DNA of 64,000 bases from Zygnema cylindricum (GCA_037447655.1 JBBHKE010001578.1:1-64000); one strand, 5' to 3'. Positions 1 through 10,060 are shown, counted from the stretch's first letter. Notes: generated from the letters alone by a model not told the origin. A program made the numbers and translations.

Positions 1-4
1 AAAA

Positions 5-91
<87 letters not shown>
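1..91. repeat. poly(A) plus (TA)n microsatellite
   Basis: Bases 1-22 are all A. They are followed by an uninterrupted TA dinucleotide run to about 91. It lies just upstream of a family A LTR and has no coding content. Confidence 0.97.
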
Positions 92-99
<8 letters not shown>

Positions 100-143
100 T
101 TTGATGGGAGTTGAAAGAAAATTAGACTATAAAATAATGAGAG

Positions 144-1331
144 TGTTGAAATTCAAAGTGTTTTCTAATTCTAGAGATTATAAAATAAAAGGCAAAAAGG
201 AGACACAGACAACTTGCCTCAAACACTTCTCTCAAGTCCCCACACTTGTTGCATTTACTAAAGACCGTGGGAGGAGTGAGAGCCATGGCTGAATAAGCTG
301 TCCAAAGAGGACAGGAAGGCCAATCTTGATAGAGTTACAAAAAAGTTTGATGGAGTTAGGAATTGAGCCTGGTACATGTCGTTCGTCATAGTAGCCGTCA
401 GCTTTATCCTATAAGTTTAGGATCAATGCTATGATAGATGGAGTTTGACACGCATTTAAATAGTTACACGTAGCCTAGTTTGTTTAACGGGAAATAGATA
501 CGTAGTGCATAGATACAGTCTTAGATAGTACGGAGTACGGTTTTATGTACTCTATAAAACGGATACCGCGCATTTGTTGCGACCGCAAAACATTTACCGC
601 GCGTCTATTTTCAACAGCAAGAAATATAGTCAGATTTGATCGGACGACCACGATAGGCGCCCAAATCGCAAAATATGTACTTTTGGCGTTTTATGATCAT
701 CGCCACATCATGTAACATGTGGAAAGTCAACATTGGATTGGGACAACTCCGGAGATTAGGGGAACAAATCCGGATATGACATGTGTCGACATTTCGTCCA
801 TGTTGTACGATGGTCGTACAGAAGTACACCGACACCTGTACCTTTTAATACGACACAGTAATATGATTGGTGTCGTAAGTAATTAGATAGAGTTTTAGAG
901 AGAGATAAGACTTAGAGAATTTAGTAGGTAGCCGCCTCTCTCCGAGAGAGCTCTTGTACAAAAGGTCATTTTTGACACTCAATAACTTACTGCTCAGGGG
1001 AGCAAATTCAAAGATTCTTTTTGCTGCCAACTCACGAGAGTCTACGCTACACACGGGTGTAGTCGGTCATAGATTTTGTCTGATAGGGTGGCTGTATTTC
1101 TAAGGGAAATTCAAAGTGGGTGAATGTGTCCAAAACTCATATTCTAACTCTACATTCTGTGGTGGAACTGAGCACACGGAAAGTATTATTTCACAAGGTT
1201 GAAGCTCTATTGGGGTTTTGATTGTAAAGGGGTTAATCATTTGGGTTTATATCAAGTTGAATCGACACTACCTAGATTAGTTTCTTTTGGATGTGCGAAT
1301 TCTGTGGGATAATGGAGCCCATATAGTTTCA
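144..1331 (+). mobile_element. Family A copia LTR (5' LTR, plus strand)
   Basis: This is a full LTR of about 1.19 kb, starting TGTTGAAATT and ending GTTTCA. It aligns along its length with the solo LTR at 39394-40574 in the same orientation and, reversed, with the LTRs at 21298-22351, 49954-51103 and others. It is followed directly by a primer-binding-site-like sequence and a gag remnant, so it is the 5' LTR of a truncated element. The last bases include an ATG at 1315 that opens the gag frame, followed within the LTR by an in-frame TAG. The 5' boundary is inferred from similarity to the other copies. Confidence 0.8.
339..415 (-). promoter_or_regulatory. tRNA-like module in family A LTR (copy 1)
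   Basis: Read on the minus strand there is an A-box-like GCTGACGGCTA block, then a B-box-like GGCTCAATTCC, then a run of six T. This is the same arrangement and the same antisense orientation relative to the LTR as in nine other family A LTRs here. Promoter activity is inferred, not shown. Confidence 0.5.
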
Positions 1332-1344
1332 AGTTACGGGCCCA
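1332..1344 (+). other. Putative half-tRNA-iMet primer binding site (A, plus copy)
   Basis: AGTTACGGGCCCA follows the LTR terminal CA with no gap. It matches 11 of 13 positions of GGTTATGGGCCCA, which is complementary to the anticodon arm of eukaryotic initiator tRNA-Met. It is in frame with the gag remnant. Confidence 0.6.
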
Positions 1345-1599
1345 TCATCTAGGATGCCTATGTTTGATGGAACATGCTTCACTTATTGGGGATTTTTGAT
1401 GGAGGGATTACTTTTCGAAAAGAACTTATGCGGAATTGTTTTGGGAGAAGTGAGGTGTCCGCCACCAGGCTTTGGAGGAACTCACTATAGAGAATCATCT
1501 CGGGCTACCCATAAAACCAACCAGAGATGAGATGCAACGAAAGGTGAAGGGAAAACTATTGCCATAGAAAAATAGAGAAGGATAAAGGGACCATATGGT

Positions 1600-2047
1600 G
1601 AGGGATGGTAGATCGATGGTAGAGGAGGGTGAAGGAAGTGATGCACGAGAAAAAGTGGAGAAAAAATGAAGAAGAATAAAACGAAAATTAGTATTTTTTG
1701 ATGAGGGCGACGAGGAGGAAAAAAGTGATGGTGGTAGGGAAGATAATTTGTTGAGTGAGGAGAGGGAGGAGAAAACGACATTGGGAGTGGGAAGAAAGGG
1801 AAAAGAGGCTACGGTCGAGGAGGGTGGGGGTAGTGAGGCACGGGGAAGATTAGGTAGAAAAAGGAGAATAATTAAAAAAAAGTTCATAAGATTTTGTGAG
1901 ACCGTAGAGGAGGAAGGAGTGGGGGAGGTGGCGGCGGTCGAGGGGGGTGGGGAAAGTGAAGCACGGAAAATGATAGTTAGGAAGAGGGAGATAGCACAGG
2001 GTAAGCAGAAAGTGAGTGATGGGGGCGACGAACTATGTTGTATTTGA
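1600..2047 (+). repeat. Purine-rich imperfect repeats in gag-like frame
   Basis: Three copies of a block like GTCGAGGAGGGTGGGGGTAG followed by GAAGCACGG occur near 1614, 1811 and 1946. Each is followed by A/G-rich sequence. Translated on the plus strand, each encodes a VEEGGGSEAR-like segment followed by a basic RKRRI-like segment. The unit length is irregular, about 195 then 135 bp. Function is unknown. Confidence 0.6.
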
Positions 2048-2646
2048 AATGTTAGTTTCCTGCATACGCCACATTTTGTGCGCACGCGACGTTTGGTGCG
2101 TAGATTATTACCTGAAGCAATGTGGTGGTACAAATAGAGGTTCGAATGGATTTGTGGATTGGGGGAGTAATTGCACGATTGCAATTAAAAGGACGTGAGA
2201 GAGTATTTGAATGGCACCTGTTGCATTGAGAAAGGACGGCGGATCGCGAAGCGATCCGATTCGAAATATTTGAAATGTTGAAAAAATATGCCGCTGGTAC
2301 GAAACATAGTGCGACCGGCGCATTTATAAAAAAAGACGCCGCAGGTACGAAGCGTCTTATTTGGCAAGTGGAAGTGAAACATATCGAACAACATTTTAGG
2401 GCAAATGACACGGTCTCGGTAAAAAAAATATTTAGGACATAGAAGATCAATTCGACAAGTGGTTTGTGCTGCACGTAGAGGGTGAACAGCGTCCGCCACT
2501 ATTTTACAAGGTTCCCGATATTTTGATGACGTATGATTGTGTGCACTCTACTTATGTAATATCGGTTCACTTAGTGGACTTATCATTAAGTGACAAAGCG
2601 AACTGTCATACGCAGATTTTACGGAGGTGTCGGTGTAAATATTTGA
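2048..2646. other. Unassigned intergenic stretch
   Basis: No recognisable coding domain was found. The region holds local inverted short repeats such as GCGATCCGATTCG near 2245 and two related GCGCATTTATAAAAAAAGACGCC-type patches. It probably derives from transposons but I cannot classify it. Confidence 0.4.
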
Positions 2647-3260
2647 TTGAACATTGTTTTGTCTTTTTGTGAATTAGTTATTAGTGTAGATTTACTCATT
2701 TTGACATACCTTGAACTATTCGGGTATACTAACATTAATAAAAGTAGCTGGTAGATAGTGTACGACTGGTATGCCTCTGTACATTCAGTAGCGTGCTCTA
2801 GTTTGTATTTGTATGACTTAGTCATTTTAGGACTACGGGAACTTTTCTATACCAAACCTGGCTATGGTCATTTTTGGTAATTTTATCTGAGGATTGCTCT
2901 CAGATCTGTTGGCAAAATTATCTGGAATTTTGCATGGGTGTTCTTTCCTGTATTGTCTACATTCAACATATTTTGTGTCTGGTCTGTGTGTAGCTTCATT
3001 GTGAAGTTGTCAGTTTTATCAAAGAATTAAAGCAAGTTGTTTTTCTGCAACTTTTACAGGATGATGTGATAATTATGTTTAGTATTTTTATATGAAATTT
3101 GTGAGAATACTTAATGACCCGTAAACTATTTGTTTATATAGTTTTATGTTGTTTTGTTATTTTTGTAGAATATTTAGTGGATTCAAAGTAGGTTGTTTTT
3201 AGGGTAGTCTGTGGTGCTTCCGAGGGTAAATCCATGGCTGAAAATGGCTATGGAAAACAG
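2647..3260 (+). mobile_element. Family D copia LTR fragment (plus)
   Basis: This matches, in reverse complement, the 3' half of the family D LTR at about 14944-15590. Shared stretches include GTAGTCTGTGGTGCTTCCGA and the ATGGCTGAAAATGGCTATGG that opens family D gag (MAE-GYG). The upstream half of the LTR is missing. Downstream of 3260 the PBS and gag are not recognisable, so only the LTR end survives. Confidence 0.7.
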
Positions 3261-3289
3261 TAGTTTTAGATTCTGTGGTGCAATTTATG

Positions 3290-3990
3290 AGAGAGTGTGA
3301 CAAAAGGGCCCCAAACGCAGGGAAGCTATATTATGGTTTCTACATGATTCGCTAGTACTTAGAACAATATTAACAATAATATAGTAGAGTGAAATTATGA
3401 AGGATTGTAAATTTTGGAGGAGTTTTAGATATCCTGGATGACCATATGAATATGGCACAAAACCCCGTATGCAGCCGACTTTGTACTCGATTTTGAGTAT
3501 CAAAGTACTGCCTATAGGAACCATTCAAATATGAAAGCTATGGCAAGTTTTTAAACTATGTTTGATAGGATGTTACCAAATGCGGATGACCAAGCCAAGG
3601 TCCACATTGAGTTTTCTATGTATAGAGTTTTTTATGGTGTCTTTAGGAGGGAGGTAACAATATTTTATGCTAAGAAGATGTTAAAGTGAAATTGGTGGCA
3701 ACAAATTGGGGATGTCACAAAGTAAGCAATGAGGACCCATGCCTTCTGTTCAGTTACCACCTCCTACGAGAAAGTCATCCTATGACTGTATTCATTCTAA
3801 GAAAAAGAACACGTTGACAACTAAAGGGGCCAACGATCTTGTTGGGGTAATTTCATATTAGCACATAATAATAGGGATGTTAGCTTTGTGGAGGCTATGA
3901 TAGCATGGTAAGAAAAGGAAATGAAGGTGGGGGAAGAGTAGTCTGATGAAGACTTGTTTGACTTAGATCTATATTAAAAAGATAAAGGAG
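3290..3990 (+). pseudogene. hAT-family transposase, C-terminal remnant
   Basis: Broken plus-strand frames resemble the C-terminal half of plant hAT transposases (DUF659 / hAT dimerisation class). A block PNADDQAKVHIEF resembles the segment before the dimerisation domain. A WWQQIGD block resembles the conserved WW-x-x-YG region. SSYDCIHSKKKNTL with NDLVGV at about 3779-3850 matches the CERNWS-IHTKKRNRL-NDLVFV dimerisation motif, with the Cys-Glu-Arg part decayed. Several stops and frame changes make it non-functional. A related fragment on the opposite strand lies at 7516-7790. Confidence 0.7.
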
Positions 3991-4129
3991 ATAGGTGAGT
4001 TGAGATAATATTCATATGAAGCCACATCCCCAAAATAAATACAAAATTAGCTTTTTATTTGCTTCAATTGTGAACTTGTCTTTATTCCTTGTTGACATGT
4101 TAAATAGGGCCATGCTCAACGAACCACAA

Positions 4130-4380
4130 GTCATGTTGGTTGATGGTTGCTATACAACCGACAAGCGAGCGTGGTCGTTGTTTGAATAGCAACCTGGTCC
4201 CTGGTTCATGGTTCAATATTGAGACTGTTTTGCCGCCAGTTTTTGAACCACGGACAAGGTAGCTTGGTCATTTGGTTAGCAACCTAGTCGTTGGTTGATG
4301 GTTCAATGAGAGGTAGCATGGTCGTAGATTCAACACCGTGGTCGATGGTTGTTGATTCAAGGACAACACAATCTCGTAGC
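4130..4380. repeat. Degenerate short-period repeat, partner of 7912-8008
   Basis: The segment contains repeated TGGTTGATGGTTCAA-like units. Its last 100 bp, ending CAATCTCGTAGC, recur with few changes at 7912-8008. The A3 LTR begins exactly at the end of this copy. Confidence 0.7.
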
Positions 4381-4716
4381 TGTAATTATGTGACCTCCAT
4401 TGGTCCACAGAATGTCCAACTTATATAAAGCCTCTAGGATAATATTTACACTTTTGACTTTGCCGATGAATAAGTGCCATCCTGGCACACCAAAACTCTG
4501 ACCGACTACAACTTTGTGTAGCGTGGACTCCCTTGAGTCCACAACAAAAAGAATCACTGAATTTTCTCCCCTGATCATTAAGTTATGGCTGGCCAAAGGT
4601 TGCCTATAAATACAGATGCACTCTGGGAGAGAGGCGGCTACCGAAAGTTTGTCTAAGTCTTAAGCTACCTCTTTGTACCTACTACTATTGTACCTAGCCA
4701 ATCAAAGGACTGTAAG

Positions 4717-4753
4717 GTACAAGAAGGTACAGGTACCGCGGTACTTCTTGTAC
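4717..4753. other. LTR hairpin
   Basis: GTACAAGAAGGTAC at 4717-4730 can pair with GTACTTCTTGTAC at 4741-4753 around a short loop, with one bulged base. Equivalent hairpins occur at the same place in the other family A LTRs with compensating changes. Confidence 0.65.
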
Positions 4754-5117
4754 GACCATAGTACGGCATGGGCGCTCCGCTGACGTGTGTCAGCTCCTGA
4801 GCCGTAGTTGCTCCCCCCGTAATATCCGCTTTCCAATCATAACTCGCCAGGTATCATCCGCTGACATTGGCTTGCAAAACGCCAAATGTCTACTCCATAA
4901 TTTTGGCTCCTCTGGGAGCCATCGATTGCAAACTGCGTTTGATTTCGTGCGTTGAAATTAAATGTCGTTTCGTTTATTTTGTGTGGTCTATTATTTCGTG
5001 TGGTCCTACACGTTTCATGTTCATTTTGTTTCGTAAGTTAAAAAGTGCAATGTGTCGCTGCGTCACTATTTAAATATTTATCACAACCCATATACGTAAC
5101 ATTTTATAAAAACCTAC

Positions 5118-5184
5118 CGGATAAAGCGGATGGCTAATCCGTGCGGCGGTTATCGAAGAAGTCACACGATCAAATCATACTTTT
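5118..5184 (+). promoter_or_regulatory. tRNA-like module in family A LTR (copy 2)
   Basis: An A-box-like GATAAAGCGGATGGCTA is followed by a degenerate B-box-like GATCAAATCAT and then TTTT. It is antisense to the LTR, and it is one of the weaker copies. Confidence 0.4.
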
Positions 5185-5343
5185 GAGAGTCCATCTTTTG
5201 CAATGGTTCTATCTTCCGCGTGTCTCCTTATCTGCCTGAGGATTCCATGGTTGTTTGCCATTTCTTAGTGACTAGGACAAGTATGAGAGTTGTAGAATTA
5301 CCATAGACTAACTAGATAGAATACAAAATACCATTTTTCAACG

Positions 5344-5356
5344 CTCCCCTTATTTT
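5344..5356 (-). other. Polypurine tract of A3
   Basis: Between the 3' LTR and the pol stop, the minus strand reads as a purine-rich run ending GGGGAG immediately before the LTR. This is the expected plus-strand primer of a retrotransposon. Confidence 0.6.
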
Positions 5357-6560
5357 CTAGTCTGTCTTCTGCTTTAGTCTACACTTCTCCCTACAAAATA
5401 TCAATTTGGGAGAAGGAACCGGCTTAGTCATCATATCTGCTACCATTTTTCCATCCGGTCTATATTCCAAACTTATTATTTTATTCTCAACCTTCTCTCT
5501 AACAAAGCTCAAACGAATTTCCATATGTTTTGCTTTAAAGTGATGCTCAAGGTTTGCTGCAATTGCATTAGCAGCTTGATTATCACAAAGTATCTTTTGC
5601 ACTCAATTCTTAATATATCCTAGTTCTTGAAGCAAAGAATTCACCCACATTAATTCTTTCACATTCGAACAAGAGGCCATATACTCAGCCTCTATGGTGG
5701 ACTGAGCAATCACCTTTTGTCGCTTGCTGCTCCAACAGCAAGCCCCATTCCCAACATACAACATATACCTAGAAGTACACCTCCTCATCGGAGCATTCCC
5801 ATAATTGGCATCACTCCAAGTGGTGATGTCAATATTATCCCCTCCCAAATGCAACCATAGATCTTTTTTTCCTATCAAGTACTGAATGACCCTTTTGGCC
5901 GCTTCCCAATCTTTCTTCCTAGGATCATTCAGACTCCTACTTAATATCCCCACAATTGATGTTATATCAGGACGAGTATAGTTCATAAAATAGATCAAAC
6001 TATTGACAATGTGTTTGTACAGAATAGTTTACATAAACTTGCTTTCCTCAGGTCCTAACTCATTATCCAAGATCCAGACTCCCTCTTCTGAGCTCCATTT
6101 ATTTCCCTTCTTTAAATCCATTGGAGTTGTACAACTATTTGCTTCATCTATTTGACATTTTTTAAGCATATTTCCTATTGCTTCCTTTTGAGTTAGTCTA
6201 ATTGTTTTCTTCTCTCTATCGCTCTCCATCCGAATTCCCAAAATATACTTTGCCTCTTTGAAGTCCTTCATTTCAAAACTACTCTTTAGATCCTTTTTCA
6301 ATCCATTAATTTTCTCCATTGATTTACTCAAAAGAAGCAAATCATTGACATAGATGGCAATGAAAAATATACCTTTCTCGTCCTCAAATAAATAGATGAA
6401 ATGATCTGAACTGATTTGGATATATCCTAAACCCGTCAAAAACTCGTCTAGCTTCTTGTTCTAATGTGGGTCTTGCTTTAGTCCATAAAGAGACTTTATC
6501 TATCTGCACATCTTACTTTCTTCTCCTTTCTCCACAAATCCTACGGCAGTTTATTAGATA
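5357..6560 (-). pseudogene. Copia pol remnant: RT C-terminus and RNase H (A3)
   Basis: This minus-strand remnant encodes the end of reverse transcriptase and the RNase H of a Ty1/copia element. RNase H is at about 5357-5998, with TRPDI, TTWSDANYG, ESTIEAEYMA-like (QSTIEAEYMA) and a CDNQAANAIA block. RT C-terminal sequence lies at 6029-6439, with KYILGIRMESD and TTPMDLKKGNKWS. The RT motif usually reading YVDD is YVNDLL here, so a catalytic Asp is lost. There is a frameshift near 6000-6030 and another at about 5600. Coding homology stops abruptly near 6560. RT fingers, integrase, gag and 5' LTR are absent. Closest relatives in the window are A1 and A2. Confidence 0.85.
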
Positions 6561-7510
6561 TTGTTGGTGTTATGGTCGCAATTAGAGTCAACATTGGCTC
6601 TAATAAGGGGTTCGTTTTTCATTTACGCCCACGAAACGCAAGAGTATTACAGTTAAGGATCCATATTAGAGTAAATTAACTCTAAATAAGCAACCGAAAT
6701 GCGACATTATTAGAGTTAAGAGACATTATTAGCGTTCATTTTTCAAATGAGCGGAAACCATATTAGAGTACATCGTCCTTTCAAATGTACCTTTTACGCA
6801 GAGTAACGACAAACAATGCCTTTTTGCCGTCAAACTTTTACAAATCTCAGATGAAACAAAAAACCGAGGTAAAATATGACACTTGCAATGTTCTGTAGCG
6901 TTAACGACTAACTAAGTTATGCAACCAGACGCATAGAATCAACAAATAACATCACGATGTACGGTTTCACAGATTTTCCATTTTACCTCTATTAGTGTAA
7001 ATATATTGATCGCAGAAAAAATATACCCAAATGGGAGTTAATCCATAATAGGATAAAACCACGATTAGGTGTACGATATAGAAGATTGCGAACTTGTACC
7101 TGTTTTAGTGTTCATTTATTTGTCGCGTATTGCCTACACCCTAAAAAACCGAAATTAGAGTTAGGTATTAATTAGAGTTAAAGTATGCGACAGTGTACGA
7201 ATTGTCAGAATTTGTACTTCTACCTATATTACTGTGAATATCCTCTCGACAAATCAGTTGTACTCATATTGGCGTTAGTTAAAAAATTAGTGTATAACTT
7301 TTTTTTCGAAATTTTTCTGAGTCAAAATTAGTGTACATGACACTAAATTATTCTACACACTAATAATTTCTACACGCTGAATACGATCGACGGTGTAACA
7401 TTTAAAAACAACAACTACCACAGCCTACATCACATTCATCAAAAACTCTTGGGAAAATGTGGCCCTTAACCGTTGCCCTCTCCGACTTCTATGTAGCGTT
7501 GCACGCCCAC
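6561..7510. repeat. AT-rich repeat with recurrent TTAGAGT motifs
   Basis: No coding domain was found. The short motif ATTAGAGT(T/C/A), or its complement, recurs many times between 6583 and 7180. A near-palindrome TTAGTGTACATGACACTAA lies at 7328-7346, and a close relative occurs at 17135-17155. It probably derives from a transposable element of unknown class. Confidence 0.45.
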
Positions 7511-7515
7511 TACTT

Positions 7516-7790
7516 TTATCCAACATGAAACATTAAGCGCTCCCCGGTGTCTTTCACCTCTAAAAAGCTTTGGAACATGAAAAAAATAGTCGCAAAGGAG
7601 GTCTCTCTATCTTTCAAAAACGTAAGTGTAAAGATCTTGTTCAATATAGTTGCATTCATGTTATGGTGGTTTGTGACGAATCTCAACACCTTGTTCGCCA
7701 CGCGGGCAGATGTTGCAATAAATTCCGACTTGCCCCAATCCTCTAACATTAGGTTTCAATGGCGGCTTCATAATAATGAAAAACCGTTCT
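7516..7790 (-). pseudogene. hAT-family transposase, central fragment
   Basis: The minus-strand frame contains NLMLEDWGKSEF, VANKVLRFVTNHH and ETSFATIFFMFQSFLEVKD. These match the conserved block of plant hAT transposases that reads LEDIGK, VNFITNHH and TRFATNFIMLQSLLEVKD. The expected CAAHCLDL before LMLEDWGK has stops. Only about 80 codons are recognisable. It is in the opposite orientation to the hAT fragment at 3290-3990, so the two are not one simple gene. Confidence 0.75.
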
Positions 7791-7911
7791 CACTGAGTTC
7801 GAATGTAAAGGCCAAAATTTTGCAACAGTCTTTTTCTCGAATTTTCAATACATTTTCCGTACAAATTTCACACAGAAAACTACACAGAATTTACAAGATT
7901 TTAAAATCACT

Positions 7912-8008
7912 ACGTTGGTTAATTGTTCAATGAGAGGTATCATGGTTGTAGATTCAGCAGCGTGGTGGATGGTTGTTGTTTCATTTACAACACAATCTCG
8001 TAGCTGGT
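7912..8008. repeat. Second copy of the 4280-4380 repeat
   Basis: About 100 bp ending CAATCTCGTAGC match the sequence immediately left of the A3 LTR, in the same orientation. The two copies bracket 4381-7911. Confidence 0.7.
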
Positions 8009-8215
8009 TGGTGAACGATTGATGATGCTGCCTCGCTGGTGATTGTTGCTTCAACCTCTCGTTGCCATGCCAAGGCTTAACCATTTTGCACATGTGATTC
8101 ACTTTTTTTTTCTTATTGAAAAGCCAAAGTCACGTACGGATTCTATAAACTATTGTTGTGTATCAAGGACCACTTGTCCATATTCGATATGTACCCAAAT
8201 TTAGGTACCCAATAA

Positions 8216-9145
8216 TCAATATATTGCTTCAATATATCGAAAAGCGAAATATCACGATATATCGCCGATATATCGTATGGCGATATATCGAAGATCTTTT
8301 TCTTACTTTTTAAAACTATTCGATCTACTAATGCTAGTACTAGTGGTGTTGCTTGTACTATTGGTGCTGCTGGTGTTGCTTGTACTATTGGTGCTGCTGT
8401 TGGGAGTACAGTGCTACAATAGCAGGTTGTACTAGTTACTACTAGTTACTGCTGCCGGCAGTACTAGTGCTATTGCACTTACTATTTCTAGCTACAAGTA
8501 CTACTGCTACTGCACTTGGTATTACTAGCTACAGCTACTCGAAATTAATAAAAATAATAAAAAAAATCACATTTTTTATACTTCAAAAAATGCAATATAA
8601 TTCTAAATAACTCTTGAAATTAATATGTTTTCATAAGTAACCCATATTTCCACATTAAAATTAATTATTTGCTTTCCAAAATTCCAAATTTAATTCCCTA
8701 AATGAAAAAAAAAATCAAATTCCTGAAGCTTTCAAAATCCGACATGTCCAAATTATGCGATTAATAGGACATTTCATGGAAGCATGAAACGAACAATCTG
8801 CAATTTTTTTTGTTATCACATCATACTCTGGTTAAATTAGTGTGAACTTTTCGTACGTTGAGTTGTGTACGTACTAAATAAGTAATTATATGAATTAGAG
8901 AATTTGTAATTTTTTGTCGGTTAAATTTTGCATTGTCTACCTTGGAGTAATTGAACGAACATCAGGTCGTAAGTGGAGTATCAGACAATTTGTCTTTTTT
9001 GATAAAATAACATATTGTATAAAATATTAAATTTTAAAAATACTATATATCGTAATTTATGTTGGTCCCGGTACGATATATCGAGGAGTTTCTTCGATCG
9101 ATATTCGATATATCGAATATCGAAATTATCGCGATATGAGTTTAC
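8216..9145. repeat. About 0.9-kb AT-rich block bordered by CGATATATCG clusters
   Basis: Clusters of the palindrome CGATATATCG and its derivatives occur at 8226-8295 and again at 9055-9140. The interior is AT-rich and non-coding, apart from a trinucleotide-rich minisatellite. It may be a non-autonomous element with palindromic ends, but no target duplication was identified. Confidence 0.45.
8344..8397. repeat. 27-bp tandem duplication in a (GCT/ACT)-rich tract
   Basis: A 27-bp unit containing GTTGCTTGTACTATTGGTGC is repeated exactly twice. It lies in a wider imperfect trinucleotide tract at about 8330-8535. Confidence 0.85.
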
Positions 9146-9439
9146 CCGATTCCCAACACTAGTGTAAACACTTCATTTTGATGCGCATATTTAATATTTT
9201 TGGTTGTTTGATGAGTGCGTTTTATGGGAATCAAACAATTAGGTGAACAACGAATGGTAAAACGTTTACGCACATGTCACAAGAATGTGAAGAGTTTTGC
9301 ACGAGGTAGAGTAGACGTTGTTTTTTTATAGCCCTTCACGCGCATGTACGTAAAAAAAAATTTGCAGGAGTCTTTGTGCTTCCATTCATGGATTTTTTCT
9401 TACCGTTTACTTCGTCGTTTTTAGGTTCAAATGTGTAAT

Positions 9440-10060
9440 CGTAAATACCATGTTTGCGGCGTATGTTTAAGTCCGTACGAGGACTTCCTAAGCCGTTATA
9501 CTTCTCTTTCATTCGAAATCACTTTTACCGACATCTCTTTCCTTCTCTTAATCTCCAAATAAAAACGCGGTTTTGACGTCCATTTGGTGCGTATTACGGG
9601 TAGGGCAATAGCAATGCTCACTTGTAATGAGTTAAGTTTAATTATTGTAGCATCAATCTTCGTATAATCGATTCCCTCACGTTGGTCAAACCTCTTTCAT
9701 AATAATTAAACCTCATATTTCACAATTTTATCCGATGCACTAGTTTTTGTTTTAAGCACCTACTTTGCGTTAATTCCTTTCTTCCATTACAATATGCTTA
9801 TCTCCTCAAATGTACGATTATCAAATATCAATTTAATCTCCTTCTCCTATGTCGATCGCCATTTTTCTTTCAAAATGCACGATTTACAAACTTCGGTGTA
9901 TGAGTGCGCATCTTTAGTCAAATTTCCACATAGTCATTGTTATATGAGGAATTCCTCCTTAGCCACGAAAATATAATAATGAGAATTTTTGACATTTTGA
10001 CCTTTTCGGTCAAATGGGAGTCGGGCCCGCTTCATATCCATATTTTCTCTTAAACTGCTG
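9440..10060 (-). pseudogene. Decayed copia RT fragment (B-like)
   Basis: The nucleotide sequence aligns with the family B RT region at about 19370-19960, in the same minus orientation. Shared tracts include GCACTAGTTTTTGTTTTAA and the TCCATTTGGTG / GCAATAGCAAT pattern. No open frame survives. It is an old, heavily mutated fragment. Confidence 0.6.

Larger units (their letters stand above)
1315..2047 (+). pseudogene. Family A copia gag remnant
   Basis: The first 55 codons resemble the gag start of elements A1 and A2. Shared features are the residues around GPSSRMPMFDG, a YWGFLMEG block matching YWEAMMMG of A1, and PPPGFGG matching PPGFGG. Gag forms the capsid-like particle of Ty1/copia elements. 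The frame has an early stop inside the LTR portion and later breaks. Past about 1500 it becomes a Glu/Lys/Arg/Gly-rich repetitive stretch unlike A1 gag. No protease, integrase or RT follows, so the element is truncated on its 3' side. Confidence 0.7.
4381..5343 (-). mobile_element. Family A copia 3' LTR of element A3
   Basis: Read on the plus strand it runs from TGTAATTATGTGACCTCC to TTTTTCAACG. It aligns with the solo LTR at 33474-34349 and the other family A LTRs, sharing the GTAC-rich hairpin region, the GGCAGCCATGG-like block and the tRNA-like module. It is followed by a polypurine tract and the 3' end of copia pol on the minus strand, so it is the 3' LTR of a minus-strand element. Confidence 0.8.

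Noticed and set aside
1-91. Telomeric or centromeric satellite
   Set aside because: It is a simple poly(A) and (TA)n run with no telomere motif.
1495-2184. Minus-strand Ser/Pro-rich ORF of 229 codons
   Set aside because: It is the complement of the purine-rich repeat tract. Composition alone explains the open frame.
6583-7180. CRISPR-like array from recurring TTAGAGT words
   Set aside because: The words are only 7-9 bp, irregularly spaced and in both orientations, with no spacer-repeat structure. The genome is eukaryotic.
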